DNA of 64,000 nucleotides from Rhizobium sp. Root1212 (GCF_001424985.1 NZ_LMDA01000001.1:496001-560000), one strand, 5' to 3'; shown: positions 53,783 to 63,827, counted from the stretch's first letter. Made by a program: numbers and translations. Notes: generated from the sequence alone by a model not told the origin.

Positions 53783-53814
53783 ACAATATTATTGTTTTAA
53801 ATCAATGATTTAAA
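53783..53814. promoter_or_regulatory. Two abutting AT-rich palindromes upstream of the atp promoter
   Basis: ACAATA-T-TATTGT (53783-53795) is directly followed by TTTAAATCA-A-TGATTTAAA (53796-53814). Both are perfect. In this GC-rich genome a 32-nt stretch this AT-rich stands out. It begins 24 nt upstream of the predicted -35, so it could be an activator operator or UP-type element. Confidence 0.6.
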
Positions 53815-53915
53815 GCTATTCCGCCGGTCCTGTGCGGAATCTGTCACAGCCGGTGGGCGGCTTTCGCGGCCCGCACCGGTGGAATCGTCGTGTCTGCAGC
53901 GAGGCTGCTGCCGGT

Positions 53916-55085
53916 TCAGCTCCAGCCGCCGCCATAGGTGCGGTAGAAGATATGCTTGCCGATCTTGGCCACCCGCTTCATCGTCGGACCCCAGTCCGGC
54001 TTAACGTAGGTCGCGTGGTAATGGGTGGCGGAGCCGACTTCCGGCAGCCAGATCTTGCCGGCGGTGACGGCGAGCGCGACCTCCTTGGCCGTGCGCCAGT
54101 TGCGCGGCGACCAGACGATGTCTGGAATACGGTCGCAGGCGAAGGAAAACTGGCAGCGGTTGTACCATCCCTTGTTCTGATAGACGACGCCGCAGACCGT
54201 TTTCGGATAGGCGGGGTTACGGACGCGGTTGAGGATGACCTGGGCGACGGCAGCCTGGCCCTTTACCGATTCTCCGCGGGATTCGAAATAGATGCCGTCC
54301 GTCAGGCACCGCTGCTCGGCTTCGGTGAAGACCTCCGGCGGCAGCGGATTGGCGGCCCAGGCGTGATCTTCCGGCGCGATCTCCGGGATGAAGCGGCCGC
54401 CGGCATTGTCTTCGCGCAGAATGGAATCGAACGGGGATTCGCGGGCGTAATCCGGCTTTACCGGGGCATAGGCGGTGGCGAGCACGTCTGCCTTGTCGTT
54501 GGTGACGAGGCTGGCGATCATCGGCGACAGGGTGGTGTCGGCCTGCGGCGCCTTCTTCTTGTAGAAGGCGGTGGCGATCTCGATCTCCTTGCCCTTGATC
54601 GTCGGCTTGGCGAAAATCATGCGGTCGCCGTCGAGTTCTGGCCGCATCAGAAAGCTGGTGCGCTGGAGGATCGAGCCGGCGGTGAAATCCTTGGGCGGCG
54701 TCACCGGGGCGACGGCGACGATGCGGCCCTTCTTGTCCTTGCGGTTGACGCGCTCTTCGTCGGTCAGCGGATCGGTGCCCTTGTCCGCCGTGGAAAACGC
54801 CACCTTCTCGCCGTCCGGCAGGGCGATGCCGGCGCCATCGGCGATCGCGCCGGTCGTGACCGGGTCGTTGAAGACCATCTCGACATCGTGCAGCGAGCCG
54901 GCGGGCGAGCGGGTCATATACATGCGCCAGCGTTCGCCCCCGCGGTTGATGCCGGAGAGGAAGGTCGCGAGATCGGCATGGCCGGAAAACGACGGGAAGG
55001 CGACGAAGAGACCGAGACCCAGGAGCAGCGGGCTTGCGAAACGCCGGTTTACGCCCGGACGACGAAACTTTTTACTCTGACGCAC
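53916..55085 (-). CDS. Cell wall hydrolase, SleB family
   Basis: A 389-aa exported protein. GTG 55085 (VRQSKKFRRPGVNRRF) has GGAG 8 nt upstream; TTG starts at 55088 and 55109 are also possible. An N-terminal signal anchor follows (FASPLLLGLGLFVAFPSFSGHA). The middle region is low in motifs and probably a linker. The C-terminal SleB/hydrolase_2 domain (about 270-385) has LTDGIYFESRGESVKGQAAVAQVILNRVRNPAYPKTVCGVVYQ with the catalytic Glu in YFESRGE, and later CQFSFACD and ATHYHATYVKPDW. It acts on peptidoglycan in the periplasm, probably in growth or division remodelling. Confidence 0.9.
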   Translation of the reverse strand: MRQSKKFRRPGVNRRFASPLLLGLGLFVAFPSFSGHADLATFLSGINRGGERWRMYMTRSPAGSLHDVEMVFNDPVTTGAIADGAGIALPDGEKVAFSTADKGTDPLTDEERVNRKDKKGRIVAVAPVTPPKDFTAGSILQRTSFLMRPELDGDRMIFAKPTIKGKEIEIATAFYKKKAPQADTTLSPMIASLVTNDKADVLATAYAPVKPDYARESPFDSILREDNAGGRFIPEIAPEDHAWAANPLPPEVFTEAEQRCLTDGIYFESRGESVKGQAAVAQVILNRVRNPAYPKTVCGVVYQNKGWYNRCQFSFACDRIPDIVWSPRNWRTAKEVALAVTAGKIWLPEVGSATHYHATYVKPDWGPTMKRVAKIGKHIFYRTYGGGWS

Positions 55086-55261
55086 CAACCGTACTCCACG
55101 CGCAGGCAAGACGCGACCGTTCGCCCGGCACGCTGCCGGAACGCCAGGGTTCGCGATGGTGTAAATCTATGAAGCGGTCTCGCTTCGATCGGCTGATAAT
55201 CAGCTATTAACCTTGATGCTTGGTTAACGCGAAGGCGGGGATTGGCGGTTTTGCAAGGAAA

Positions 55262-55305
55262 GCCCCCTCCCCAACCCTGCCCACAAGGGGGAGGGCTGGG
55301 GAGGA
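55262..55305. repeat. Palindromic repeat fragment
   Basis: GCCCCCTCCCCAACCCTGCC, then CACAAGGGGGAGGGCTGGGG. Imperfect hairpin of the CTCCCCAAC...GGGGGAGGG type, also seen near 1.84 and 16.36 kb. It lies between kup and the SleB gene, just after the kup stop, so it may act as a terminator. Confidence 0.65.
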
Positions 55306-55319
55306 GCGTTTTCCCGACC

Positions 55320-57218
55320 TCAAATAATAACGTGCGACCCCAACTCGACCACGCGGTTGGTCGGCAGGCGGAAGTAATCGGAGGGGTCGATGGCGGCGTT
55401 GGCCAGCGCGATGAACAGCCGGTCCTGCCAGTGCGGCATGCCGGATTGCGCATCCGGCACCAGCTTGCGGCGGCCGAGATAGAAGGAGGTCGACATGATG
55501 TCGAACTTCAGGCCGGTCTTGCGGAACAGGCCCAGCGCCTGGGATACGTTCTGGGTTTCCATGTAGCCGAAGTTCATCTCCAAGAGACTGAAGCGTTCCG
55601 ACAGGCTGGAGGCGCTGACGCGGTGATCCTTCGGCACCGTCGGGGTATTGGCCGTGCGGATCGTCAGGATGAAATTCTGCTGATGCAGCACGTGATTGTG
55701 CTTGATGTTGTGCAGAAGCGCCGCAGGCGTCGATTCCGGGTCGCTGGTGAGAAAAATCGCGGTGCCGGGCACCGCCACCGGCGCATGCTCGCTCTTGCGC
55801 TCGATCGACTTGACGAAGGAGGCGAGCGGAATGTCGGTATGGCGTGTCTTGTCGTGCAGGATCTTGGTGCCGCGCCGCCAGGTCCACATGACAAGGACGA
55901 TGGCCGCGGCGATCAGCACCGGCACGTAACCGCCGTCGTGGATCTTGAGCAGGTTGGCGCCGAGGAAGATGGTTTCGAGGAAGGCGAGCGGCAGGATCAC
56001 CGCACAGGCCGCATAAAGCGGCCAGCGCCAGCGCATGCGCACGAAGACGAAGGCCAGCACCGTGTCCACCAGCATGGCGCCGGTGACGGAGATGCCATAG
56101 GCGGTCGCCAGCGATTCGGAGGATTCGAACAGGAAGACGAGCAGCATGACGCCGAACATCAGGAGCACGTTGACGTTCGGCAGATAGATCTGGCCGGTCT
56201 GGGTTTCCGAGGTGTGGAAGATCGCCATGCGCGGCAGGAAGCCGAGGTGGATCGCCTGACGGGTCAGTGAGAAGGCGCCGGTGATCACCGCCTGGCTGGC
56301 GATGATGGTCGAGCAAGTCGCCAGAAGCACGATCGGCAGCAGCGCCCATTCCGGGAACATCAGGTAGAAGGGATCGGACATCGCTTCCGGGTGCTTCAGC
56401 ACCAGCGCGCCCTGCCCCAGATAATTCAGCGCCAGCGCCGGAAAGACGAAACAGATCCAGGCCCATTGGATCGGCCGGCGGCCGAAATGGCCGAGGTCGG
56501 CGTAAAGCGCTTCCGCGCCGGTGACCGTGAGGAACACCGCGCCGAGGACCACGAAACCGACGAAGCCCGCATGCAGCAGGAAATAGACGGCATAGTAAGG
56601 GTTGAAGGCGGCGAGAATGCCGTAGTCATCGGCGATATGGCTGAGACCGACGACGGCCAGCACAAGAAACCAGATCGCCATGATCGGGCCGAAGAATTTC
56701 GACACCGCCGCCGTGCCGCGCGACTGGACCGCAAACAGCATCAAGAGAATGACAACCGAGATCGGCACCACGTAATCGGACAGGGCCGGCGTGACGAGCT
56801 TCAGACCTTCCACCGCCGAAAGAACAGAAAGCGCCGGCGCAATGATCGCATCGCCGATGAAGAGCGCCGCACCGGCGATGCCGAGGAAGAACAGCCAACC
56901 GGTCTTGCCGGTCGAGAACTTCATGAGAAGGGCGAGCAGCGACAGGGTGCCGCCTTCGCCGTTGTTGTCGGCGCGCAGCAGGAACAGCACGTATTTCAGG
57001 GTGACGATGATCGTCAGCGTCCAGATCATCAGCGAGATCAGGCCGATCACCTCGATGCGGCTGACGCCGTCTGCCGCGACCGGGCGCAGCGCTTCACGGA
57101 AGGCGTAAAGCGGGCTGGTGCCGATGTCGCCATAGACCACGCCGACGGAGCCGAGCGACAGCGCCAAAAGCTGGCGCATACTCTGCGGCGCATCCTTCTT
57201 GTGATGGGCATGGGACAT
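55320..57218 (-). CDS. kup: Low-affinity potassium transporter Kup
   Basis: A 632-aa Kup/HAK/KT protein importing K+ with protons. The family start is [27 protein letters not shown] (about 18-44). It continues with [29 protein letters not shown] (about 70-98), [24 protein letters not shown] (about 115-138), [22 protein letters not shown] and [12 protein letters not shown]. There are twelve hydrophobic segments, then a C-terminal cytosolic domain of about 160 residues. It starts 18 nt after the corA-like stop on the same strand, so the two ion transporters form an operon. Confidence 0.95.
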   Translation of the reverse strand: MSHAHHKKDAPQSMRQLLALSLGSVGVVYGDIGTSPLYAFREALRPVAADGVSRIEVIGLISLMIWTLTIIVTLKYVLFLLRADNNGEGGTLSLLALLMKFSTGKTGWLFFLGIAGAALFIGDAIIAPALSVLSAVEGLKLVTPALSDYVVPISVVILLMLFAVQSRGTAAVSKFFGPIMAIWFLVLAVVGLSHIADDYGILAAFNPYYAVYFLLHAGFVGFVVLGAVFLTVTGAEALYADLGHFGRRPIQWAWICFVFPALALNYLGQGALVLKHPEAMSDPFYLMFPEWALLPIVLLATCSTIIASQAVITGAFSLTRQAIHLGFLPRMAIFHTSETQTGQIYLPNVNVLLMFGVMLLVFLFESSESLATAYGISVTGAMLVDTVLAFVFVRMRWRWPLYAACAVILPLAFLETIFLGANLLKIHDGGYVPVLIAAAIVLVMWTWRRGTKILHDKTRHTDIPLASFVKSIERKSEHAPVAVPGTAIFLTSDPESTPAALLHNIKHNHVLHQQNFILTIRTANTPTVPKDHRVSASSLSERFSLLEMNFGYMETQNVSQALGLFRKTGLKFDIMSTSFYLGRRKLVPDAQSGMPHWQDRLFIALANAAIDPSDYFRLPTNRVVELGSHVII

Positions 57219-57236
57219 TCGAATTCTCCAGGCTCC

Positions 57237-58214
57237 TCAGAGCCAGCCTTTCCAGCGGAAAAAGTAGAACGGGATGATCGCCGAAACCACCATCGCGCCG
57301 AGCGCGAGCGGATAGCCGAAGGTCCAGTCCAGTTCCGGCATGAACTTGAAATTCATGCCGTAGAGCGAGGCGACCAGCGTCGGCGGCAGGAAGACCACGG
57401 ATGCGATCGAGAAAATCTTGATGATGGCGTTCTGCTCGACATTGATCAGCCCCAGCGAGGCATCGAGCAGGAAGGTGATGTTGCCGGAGATGAACGAGGT
57501 GTGCTCGGACAGCGACTGAATATCGAGCGAGATCGTCCGGCAGAGTTCCTTGGTTTCCTTGCTCTCCTGCACGGCCGGCAGGGCATAGAGGAAGGTCAGA
57601 ACACGCGCAAGCGACGCGAGGCTGTCACGCGTCTTGGCGACCAGCCGGTGATGGGCGGCGACATCCATCAGGCGCGCTTCGAGATAATGCGGCGGGCGGC
57701 GTTTTCCCGTGCGCTGGGCGTCGAAGACCTGCAGGGAGAGGCCATCCACCCGCGAAACGGCCATTTCCAGGATTTCGGCGGTGCGGTCGACGATGGTTTC
57801 GAACAGCCGGGAGACCAGCACGGTGCCGTTGCTGCAGCCGCCGGGAATACGATGCATGGCGGCGCTGAAGAGATCGAAGGAGCGCGGCTCGGCATAGCGC
57901 ACCGTCACCAGCATGTTCTTCGCCAACACGAAGGCGACGTCGGTGATCTCGGGCTGGTCGCTATCGGCGCGGCAGACGAGCGACGCGGTCATGAACACGG
58001 CATTGTCGGCGGTGTAGAGCCGGCTCGACGGCTCGATGTCCTTCAGGTCCTCGCGGGTCGGGATCTCGATGCCGAGGAAAGCCTCGATCAGTTGGTCCTC
58101 TTCCTTGTTCGGGCGCAGCAGGTCGATCCAGACGGTTCCGTCGGGCAAGGCGGCTGGCGGCGTTGCCGCGCTGATCGCAACGGCCTCGCCATTGGCGCTA
58201 TAGGCTTTGATCAT
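57237..58214 (-). CDS. corA: CorA-family magnesium/divalent cation transporter
   Basis: A 325-aa CorA protein. The soluble funnel domain and stalk helix run to about residue 265. TM1 contains the pore signature LYGMNFKFMPELDW (GMN, about 285-298), and TM2 is YPLALGAMVVSAIIPFYFFRW, ending WKGWL as in CorA. The acidic MPEL loop after GMN is retained, so Mg2+ is more likely here than for the ZntB-like protein at 4858. It is the first gene of an operon with kup. Confidence 0.93.
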   Translation of the reverse strand: MIKAYSANGEAVAISAATPPAALPDGTVWIDLLRPNKEEDQLIEAFLGIEIPTREDLKDIEPSSRLYTADNAVFMTASLVCRADSDQPEITDVAFVLAKNMLVTVRYAEPRSFDLFSAAMHRIPGGCSNGTVLVSRLFETIVDRTAEILEMAVSRVDGLSLQVFDAQRTGKRRPPHYLEARLMDVAAHHRLVAKTRDSLASLARVLTFLYALPAVQESKETKELCRTISLDIQSLSEHTSFISGNITFLLDASLGLINVEQNAIIKIFSIASVVFLPPTLVASLYGMNFKFMPELDWTFGYPLALGAMVVSAIIPFYFFRWKGWL

Positions 58215-58544
58215 CGCGCGTCCCTTATGAAGGCGACGGCAAGGCGAGCCCGCGGATGCGAGCGCAAGATGGAAGCAGCTGCGGGCAGCACGTTCATCAA
58301 AAAACTTTCGTCGGGGACGATAGACACTCTTTCACCACGAACATGATCGCACCGGCGATGAGGCAAGACCATCGATCGGAGCGATGCGGGCAGCCATATG
58401 GCGCAAGGCCTTCTCAAAATCAATGAGGAATGTGGCAACCCGCCGCTATTCCGCCCAAAGACTTAATTGGGCAACGCAGCAGATGTCAACAGAACGTGGA
58501 TTGTCCACGGCCCCGCACCGGCGCCGATTGTGGCGCGAATGCGG
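58215..58544. other. Intergenic region without recognised gene
   Basis: A 330-nt gap between corA (transcribed leftwards) and the mrp stop. It should hold the corA-kup promoter. A 75-codon minus-strand frame overlapping the corA start has no SD and no family resemblance. AAAGACTTAATTGGG near 58458 is AT-rich, but I cannot set a promoter there. Confidence 0.5.
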
Positions 58545-59729
58545 CTATTCGAAGACGATGTTCGGCATGCCGCGGGCGCCTTCCGACTGGCGGGCCGAAA
58601 CCTGATCCCAGACGCGGCGGGCGATTTCGCGATAGATTTTCGCCACATCGCCATCCGGCTCGGATTGCACGACCGGGGTGCCGGCGTCGGAGGTTTCGCG
58701 GATGCCCATGGTCAGCGGCACTTCGCCGAGGAAGGGAACGCCGATACGCTCGGCCTCCTTGCGGGCACCGCCATGGCCGAAGATGTCGTAGCGATTGCCG
58801 GTATCCGGGGCGATGAAATAGCTCATGTTCTCGACGATGCCGAGCACCGGCACCTCGACCTTGCGGAACATGGCAAGCCCCTTGCGGGCATCGATCAGGG
58901 CCAGATCCTGCGGGGTGGAGACGATGACGGCGCCGGCGAGCGGCACCTGCTGGGCCATGGTGAGCTGGGCATCACCGGTGCCCGGCGGCATATCGACCAC
59001 CAGCACGTCGAGATCGCCCCAGGCGACTTCGCGCAGCATCTGCAACAGCGCCGACTGGATCATCGGCCCGCGCCAGATCATCGCCACTTCCTCATCGACG
59101 AGGAAGCCCATGGACATGACCTTCAGGCCGTAATTTTCCATCGGCTTGATCAGTCGCCCTTCGAGCTGCTGCGGCCGGCCGGAAATCTTCAACAGGCGCG
59201 GCATGGAGGGGCCGTAGATATCGGCATCGAGAATGCCGACGCGCAGGCCGTTCGCCTTCAGCGCCAAAGCGAGGTTGACGGATGTCGTCGACTTGCCGAC
59301 GCCGCCCTTGCCGGAGGCGACGGCGATGATCGCGCCGACGCCGGGAATGCCGGGCTTCGCCTGCGGCGGACGCTGGCCGGCGGCCGGACCATGGCTGTGG
59401 CCGGCATGATCGTGGCCGGCGTGATCGCCGGCGCCTGGCTGCGGCGGGCGGCGCACGGGGGCGGAGCCGGGCGAAGCTTTCTTGTCGGCCGTCAGCGCCA
59501 CCATGGCACCCTTGACGCCCGGCATTTCCTTGACGACGCGCTCGGCAGCGGCGCGCAGCGGATCAAGCTCCTTGGCGCGCTCGGCCGGCACGGTGATCGA
59601 AAAATAGACCTTGGAATCGGAGATGAAGACATCGGAGACGAGGCCCATATCGACGATATTGCCATCCATATCCGGTCCGCGAACGCTTCTCAGCTTTTCC
59701 AGAACCTGTTCCTTGGTCACGTCTGCCAT
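58545..59729 (-). CDS. apbC: Mrp/ApbC Fe-S cluster carrier ATPase
   Basis: A 394-aa cytoplasmic P-loop protein. The N-terminal MIP18/DUF59 domain covers about 1-85 (VLEKLRSVRGPDMDGNIVDMGLVSDVFI). A His/Gly/Pro-rich linker follows (QPGAGDHAGHDHAGHSHGP), a possible metal-binding segment. The deviant Walker A is VASGKGGVGKSTTSVNLALAL (about 133-153), with DADIYGPSMPRLL, the ATPase motif DMPPGTGDAQLT and MSYFIAPDTGNRYDIFGHGGA. The usual CxxC of Mrp proteins is replaced: C is absent from the SYF(I) position. It probably transfers Fe-S clusters to apoproteins. The loss may mean different cluster binding. Confidence 0.9.
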   Translation of the reverse strand: MADVTKEQVLEKLRSVRGPDMDGNIVDMGLVSDVFISDSKVYFSITVPAERAKELDPLRAAAERVVKEMPGVKGAMVALTADKKASPGSAPVRRPPQPGAGDHAGHDHAGHSHGPAAGQRPPQAKPGIPGVGAIIAVASGKGGVGKSTTSVNLALALKANGLRVGILDADIYGPSMPRLLKISGRPQQLEGRLIKPMENYGLKVMSMGFLVDEEVAMIWRGPMIQSALLQMLREVAWGDLDVLVVDMPPGTGDAQLTMAQQVPLAGAVIVSTPQDLALIDARKGLAMFRKVEVPVLGIVENMSYFIAPDTGNRYDIFGHGGARKEAERIGVPFLGEVPLTMGIRETSDAGTPVVQSEPDGDVAKIYREIARRVWDQVSARQSEGARGMPNIVFE

Positions 59730-59848
59730 CGTCTAAACGCTTTCCTGTCATGCACCATCGGCCGCACAGTCCTGTGCGGTTCATCCTAGATAATCGACGA
59801 GCGGCGTTTCGCCAATGACCGGCGCGGAAAAGTCGCGGGGGGTGCGGT

Positions 59849-59908
59849 AAAAAGCCGTTCCCCGCCTGCGGTGTCCGTCCATCCGGGATCACCGCAGGCG
59901 GGGAACGG
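59849..59908 (-). terminator. Terminator with a perfect 19-bp stem
   Basis: CCGTTCCCCGCCTGCGGTG and its exact complement flank a 16-nt loop, and on the minus strand the stem is followed by CTTTTT. It lies about 355 nt beyond the MCP stop, in the 535-nt gap 59730-60264. It probably ends MCP read-through before the apbC promoter. Confidence 0.82.
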
Positions 59909-60106
59909 GGCGCGACCTTCGCGGGCGCTGTCCTTTTTGTAAGTCCCCTCTGGACTTGCAGATAAAGACAAGCAGGAAGCGTGCCAGTTTCGAAAACCTT
60001 GGAAAGGCAGGGGATTTCGCGTTTTCTCCGGGAGCGGTCGTGATGTTTTTTTACGCAGCGCCGAGGCATGTGCCGCAATCGGCGGCATGCCACGCCCCCT
60101 CCTTCG

Positions 60107-60200
60107 TCATGCTCGGGCCTGTCCCGAGCATCTGCTGATCCCTCGATTTTCTCGGAGAGGCTGGAAGATCCTCGGCACGAGGCCGAGGATGACGAGAGAG
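60107..60200. repeat. RIME-like repeat with two dyads
   Basis: ATGCTCGGG-CCTGT-CCCGAGCAT (60109-60131) and ATCCTCGG-CACGAG-GCCGAGGAT (60168-60190), joined by TCTGCTGATC... and ending GACGAGAGAGAGAG. Elements with GTCATGCTCGGG...CCGAGGATGAC ends are common in rhizobial genomes (Rhizobium-specific intergenic mosaic elements). No gene is seen between 59909 and 60264. Confidence 0.8.
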
Positions 60201-60264
60201 AGAGAGTGTGAAATGCGAGAGGCAACAAGCAGATCCGCGATTGCCGTGGCTCCACTTTAGAGAA

Positions 60265-62652
60265 TCAGAACTCGTCCCAGCCATCATCCGATGTCGCGAC
60301 CGGGGCACCTCCAAACGCACCGGCGAGCTTCTGGCCGAGCGCGCGGGCCGGTGAGCTGGTGGCCGGGGTCGTCACCGAGGCGGACCTGATCTTGGCCGCG
60401 ACCGGCATCGCTCGCACGGGCTCGGGACGCGGAGCGGACTTACGGGCGGCCGGCTGGCCGGTGCCATAGGCCTTCTGCGCCACGACCTCGCCGAGATTGA
60501 ACTTGGAGAGCAGTTCGCCGAGAGCCGCCGCCTCGGCCGCCAGGTTATGGCTGGCGGCGGTTGATTCCTCGACCATCGCGGCGTTTTTCTGGGTGCCCTG
60601 ATCCATGACGTTGACGGCGCGGTTGATGTCGTTGAGGCCGATCGACTGTTCGCGGGCGGCCTCGACGATCGAGGAAACGCGCAGGTTGATCTCATCGACC
60701 TCACGCACGATGACATCGAGCGCGCTGCCGGTCTGGCCGACAAGCTCGACACCGATGCGGACCTGCTCGCCCGATTTGGAAATCAGCGTCTTGATCTCCT
60801 TGGCGGCCTGCGCCGAACGCTGGGCAAGCTCGCGCACCTCCTGCGCCACGACCGCGAAACCCTTGCCGGCTTCACCGGCGCGTGCCGCTTCCACACCTGC
60901 ATTGAGCGCAAGCAGGTTGGTCTGGAAGGCGATGTCGTCGATCACGCTGATGATATTGGAGATTTCGCGCGAGGAGCTTTCGATCTGGCCGACGGCGTCG
61001 ATGGCGTTGCGCACGATATTGCTCGAAGCCTGCGCGCCGGAGCGGGCGGTCGCGACCAGCTGGCCGGCCTCTTCCGCGCGGGTGGTGGAATCGCGCACCG
61101 ACGCGGTGATCTCGTCGAGCGCGGCTGCGGTTTCCTCGACGGAGGCCGCCTGCTGCTCGGTGCGGCGGGCAAGATCGTCGGCGGAGGCGCGGATTTCGGC
61201 GGAGCCGGCGCGGATGCCCTGGGCATTGTTGCCGACCGAGCGCAGCGCTTCCTGCAGCGTGTTCATAGAGCGGTTGAAATCCTCGCGCAGGCCGTCGAGC
61301 GAGCCGATGAAGGGGCGCAGCAGGCGCACCGTCATGTCCCCCTCCGACAGGCGCTGCAAGCCGGTGCCGAGTTCTTCGACGGCAAAGCGCATGTCCTGCT
61401 CGTTGCGGGCGACATCGTCCGCGCGGCGCTGACGTTCCTCCTCGCCTGCGGTGCGCGAGATTTCGGCCTCCGATTCGAGGCGCTGCTTGGCAATGGTCGC
61501 ATCGCGCAGCACGGCAAGCGAGCGGGCAAGGCCGCCGATCTCGTCCTTGCTTTCAACATCGGCGATGGTGATGGCGGTGTTGCCGCGGGCGATTTCGGCC
61601 GTCGCCGCGATCACAGCTTCAAGCCGGCGACGGAAGCGGCTGGAGATCAGCACGCCGAGCAGCACGAGCAGCACGGAGGCGGCACCGATGATCGCGACCG
61701 CGATCCAGGCCATGTGGGTGAGGTAGGCAAAGACCGTCGCCTTCGGCACGGTGACGATGGCATACCAGGCGGTTTCGGGCAGAAGTTGCACCGGAACAGC
61801 AACAGAGAGGGTCGTGGTGCCATCCGCATCCGTCGTTTCCACGGCGGTACCGGGCTTGTCGATCATCCGCTGCCAGGCGGCGCCATCGACATTGCTGTCC
61901 TTCAGCGTCTTGCCGAGATTGCCGGGATCGACATGGGCGAGGAAGGCGCCGGTCTGGGAAACCAGCGCGACGTGGCCTTCGCCGAGCGGCTTCATGCCCG
62001 ACAGCTTTGCCGCCAGCGTATCGAGCGCCAGATCGATGCCGACGATGCCGAGCTGCTTGCCGTCGATGGTGACCGGCGCGGAAAGCGTGGTCATCATAAC
62101 GTCCTTGCCGTCGATGGCATAGCTGTAGGGCTCGATGACGACGGGCTTCTGTGCCTTGAGGGGCAGCTGGTAGTAATCGCCAACGCCGGCCTTGTCGTAA
62201 TCGACCAGCGGCGTGACGATGATCTGGCCGCCGGAGCGGACCCAGTAGGGTACGTAACGGCCGGTCGCATCGTGATTGGGCTTGTTTGCGAATTCGGCAT
62301 CCTTGCCGTCGAAGGCATTCGGCTCCCAGCCGCTCCAGACGCCGAGCGCAAAGGTATTGTCCTCCAGCATCTTCTTCATGATGGCATCAGCCACCGTGCG
62401 GTTTGCCGCGCCGGTCAGTTCCATCGCGGAGAAGGTGCTTTGCAGGGCATGGACGAGTTGCAGGCCTTCGGCGATATCCGACTGAATATCGGCTGCGGTC
62501 AGTTGCGCGGCGTCGTTCATCTCGGCGATGCTGCGGCGCTCCACTTCGGAATAGGAGATGGAAAACAGCGTGCCCGCCGTCACGACGGTCGCAAGAAGCC
62601 CGGTCGCGACGATGGAGAAGATATTGCGGGATGTGGCAGTCTTGAACAGCAT
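60265..62652 (-). CDS. Methyl-accepting chemotaxis protein with C-terminal DDGWDEF tail
   Basis: A 795-aa chemoreceptor. ATG 62652 follows GAGG at 7 nt. TM1 spans about 11-33. The dCache periplasmic domain (about 34-310) contains [25 protein letters not shown] and [12 protein letters not shown]2 lies about 314-337, followed by two HAMP-like segments ([30 protein letters not shown]). The signalling hairpin [45 protein letters not shown] is intact. The C-terminus is a long flexible linker ending DDGWDEF, resembling the CheR/CheB-tethering pentapeptide of high-abundance receptors. The ligand is unknown. Terminator far downstream at 59849. Confidence 0.95.
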   Translation of the reverse strand: MLFKTATSRNIFSIVATGLLATVVTAGTLFSISYSEVERRSIAEMNDAAQLTAADIQSDIAEGLQLVHALQSTFSAMELTGAANRTVADAIMKKMLEDNTFALGVWSGWEPNAFDGKDAEFANKPNHDATGRYVPYWVRSGGQIIVTPLVDYDKAGVGDYYQLPLKAQKPVVIEPYSYAIDGKDVMMTTLSAPVTIDGKQLGIVGIDLALDTLAAKLSGMKPLGEGHVALVSQTGAFLAHVDPGNLGKTLKDSNVDGAAWQRMIDKPGTAVETTDADGTTTLSVAVPVQLLPETAWYAIVTVPKATVFAYLTHMAWIAVAIIGAASVLLVLLGVLISSRFRRRLEAVIAATAEIARGNTAITIADVESKDEIGGLARSLAVLRDATIAKQRLESEAEISRTAGEEERQRRADDVARNEQDMRFAVEELGTGLQRLSEGDMTVRLLRPFIGSLDGLREDFNRSMNTLQEALRSVGNNAQGIRAGSAEIRASADDLARRTEQQAASVEETAAALDEITASVRDSTTRAEEAGQLVATARSGAQASSNIVRNAIDAVGQIESSSREISNIISVIDDIAFQTNLLALNAGVEAARAGEAGKGFAVVAQEVRELAQRSAQAAKEIKTLISKSGEQVRIGVELVGQTGSALDVIVREVDEINLRVSSIVEAAREQSIGLNDINRAVNVMDQGTQKNAAMVEESTAASHNLAAEAAALGELLSKFNLGEVVAQKAYGTGQPAARKSAPRPEPVRAMPVAAKIRSASVTTPATSSPARALGQKLAGAFGGAPVATSDDGWDEF

Positions 62653-62854
62653 CTCGGGTCCTCGATGGCGCGGCGCCGGAGACCAACGAAATACGCCTCG
62701 GCTCGTCACGATGTAACTGCGGGAGAAAAAGAGGGCGCGCCGGATCGGCGTCTTCCCGATGAAGTCATTTCATCGGCGAAAGAGTGCATCGCAAGTATTA
62801 AAGTTTGTCTAAAATACCGGATGCATGCCGCGCGAACCCCTGAAAAACAAGGGA

Positions 62855-62935
62855 TGCCGGCATAAGAGCTAAAGCATGTCGCGCAAAAGTGTGCGAGCAG
62901 TACCGCAAGGAGCTGATCTGAAAGATCGCGACGCG
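62855..62935. repeat. Truncated rhizobial intergenic repeat (CATGTCGCGCAAAAGTGTGC type)
   Basis: TAAGAGCTAAAGCATGTCGC followed by GCAAAAGTGTGCGAGCAG. This matches my memory of a widespread Rhizobium intergenic element (CATGTCGCGCAAAAGTGTGCAGC...TTTTGCG), here cut off before its second arm. It directly precedes the LuxR stop codon. Confidence 0.5.
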
Positions 62936-62937
62936 CT

Positions 62938-63693
62938 TCAGCTGATGTAGCCCTTCTTGATCGCCTTGACGACCGCCTGCGTGCGGTTGACGGCATCGAG
63001 CTTCTTGGTCACGTGGTTGAGGTAGTGATTGACCGTATGTTCGGAGAGGCCGAGGATACCGGCGATCTCGGCACTGGTCTTGCCGGCCGCGGTCCAGTTC
63101 AGACACTGGATCTCGCGTTCGGAGAGCGTCACCGCGTTCTCCTTGAGCAGGGACGCGATTTCCATCAGGCGGTTGAACACGTGGATTGCGATCATCTGCA
63201 ATTCCATCATCGTCGCCATCGTGAGGTCGCTCTCGCCGCCCATCCAGATCACCGTCGCCCGCCGGCCGTCGGCGTCATGGACGGGGAAATAATTCGCCTG
63301 GGTGATGCCGTACTCGCGCAGCATGGCGAGATAGCTCACCATGTCGGCGGAACTTTCGTTCTCGCGTTCCCAATCCTCGACGGTGATGCAGAAGGGGGTG
63401 GTGGTTTCCTTGAGCCGGCGCACGCCGACGCTGTAATGCGCCATCGCCAGGCTGTCGTATTTGCTGACAAGCTCCGCCGGCATATTCGACAGAAGCGCAC
63501 TGGCGGACAGCTTATCACCATCGAAACCGCGAACATGGCAGATCATGAAGCTCTTGAAGCCGAAGGCCTGGCTGACGCGGCGCATGTAGCGCAACAGGTC
63601 GAATTGCGTTTGCAAACCGGCGATCTCCGCGGCGAAGTCGCCTCCACGCGGTCCGTCTCTCTCGATCGTTTCGCCCATTATCGTCTCAGGCAT
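62938..63693 (-). CDS. LuxR family transcriptional regulator, orphan
   Basis: A 251-aa regulator. ATG 63693 has GGAG 7 nt upstream. The N-terminal autoinducer-binding-like domain covers about 25-165 (FDLLRYMRRVSQAFGFKSFMICHVRG, MAHYSVGVRRLKETTTPF, LREYGITQANYFPVHDADGRRATVIWMGG). The C-terminal LuxR HTH covers about 190-250 (LSEREIQCLNWTAAGKTSAEIAGILGLSEHTVNHYLNHVTKKLDAVNRTQAVVKA). No luxI-type synthase lies nearby. Several of the invariant acyl-homoserine-lactone pocket residues (W57, Y61, D70 of TraR) are not obvious, so the ligand, if any, is uncertain. Its tandem partner starts upstream. Confidence 0.92.
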   Translation of the reverse strand: MPETIMGETIERDGPRGGDFAAEIAGLQTQFDLLRYMRRVSQAFGFKSFMICHVRGFDGDKLSASALLSNMPAELVSKYDSLAMAHYSVGVRRLKETTTPFCITVEDWERENESSADMVSYLAMLREYGITQANYFPVHDADGRRATVIWMGGESDLTMATMMELQMIAIHVFNRLMEIASLLKENAVTLSEREIQCLNWTAAGKTSAEIAGILGLSEHTVNHYLNHVTKKLDAVNRTQAVVKAIKKGYIS

Positions 63694-63804
63694 TCACAGA
63701 CTCCAACACTGCCGTCCGACAGTGGCTCGCAGGCCCATGCGTCCTGCGTCGGGACACTGCTATAATCTTGTTGCGAACAAAAGGCCATCGCTTCACGCAG
63801 ACAT

Positions 63805-63827
63805 CCACATGGGGGATATCCCCGTGG
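63805..63827. promoter_or_regulatory. Dyad in the LuxR-LuxR gap
   Basis: CCAC-AT-GGGGGATATCCCC-GTGG contains the perfect 12-bp palindrome GGGGATATCCCC at 63812-63823, about 110-130 nt before the LuxR start. A candidate operator for one of the two regulators. Confidence 0.4.

Noticed and set aside
56391-58346. 651-codon plus-strand frame antisense to kup and corA
   Set aside because: It is Arg/Asp/His-rich shadow coding across two well-supported transporter genes.
58211-58438. 75-aa minus-strand ORF overlapping the corA start by ATGA
   Set aside because: Composition and lack of SD suggest non-coding leader; no family features.
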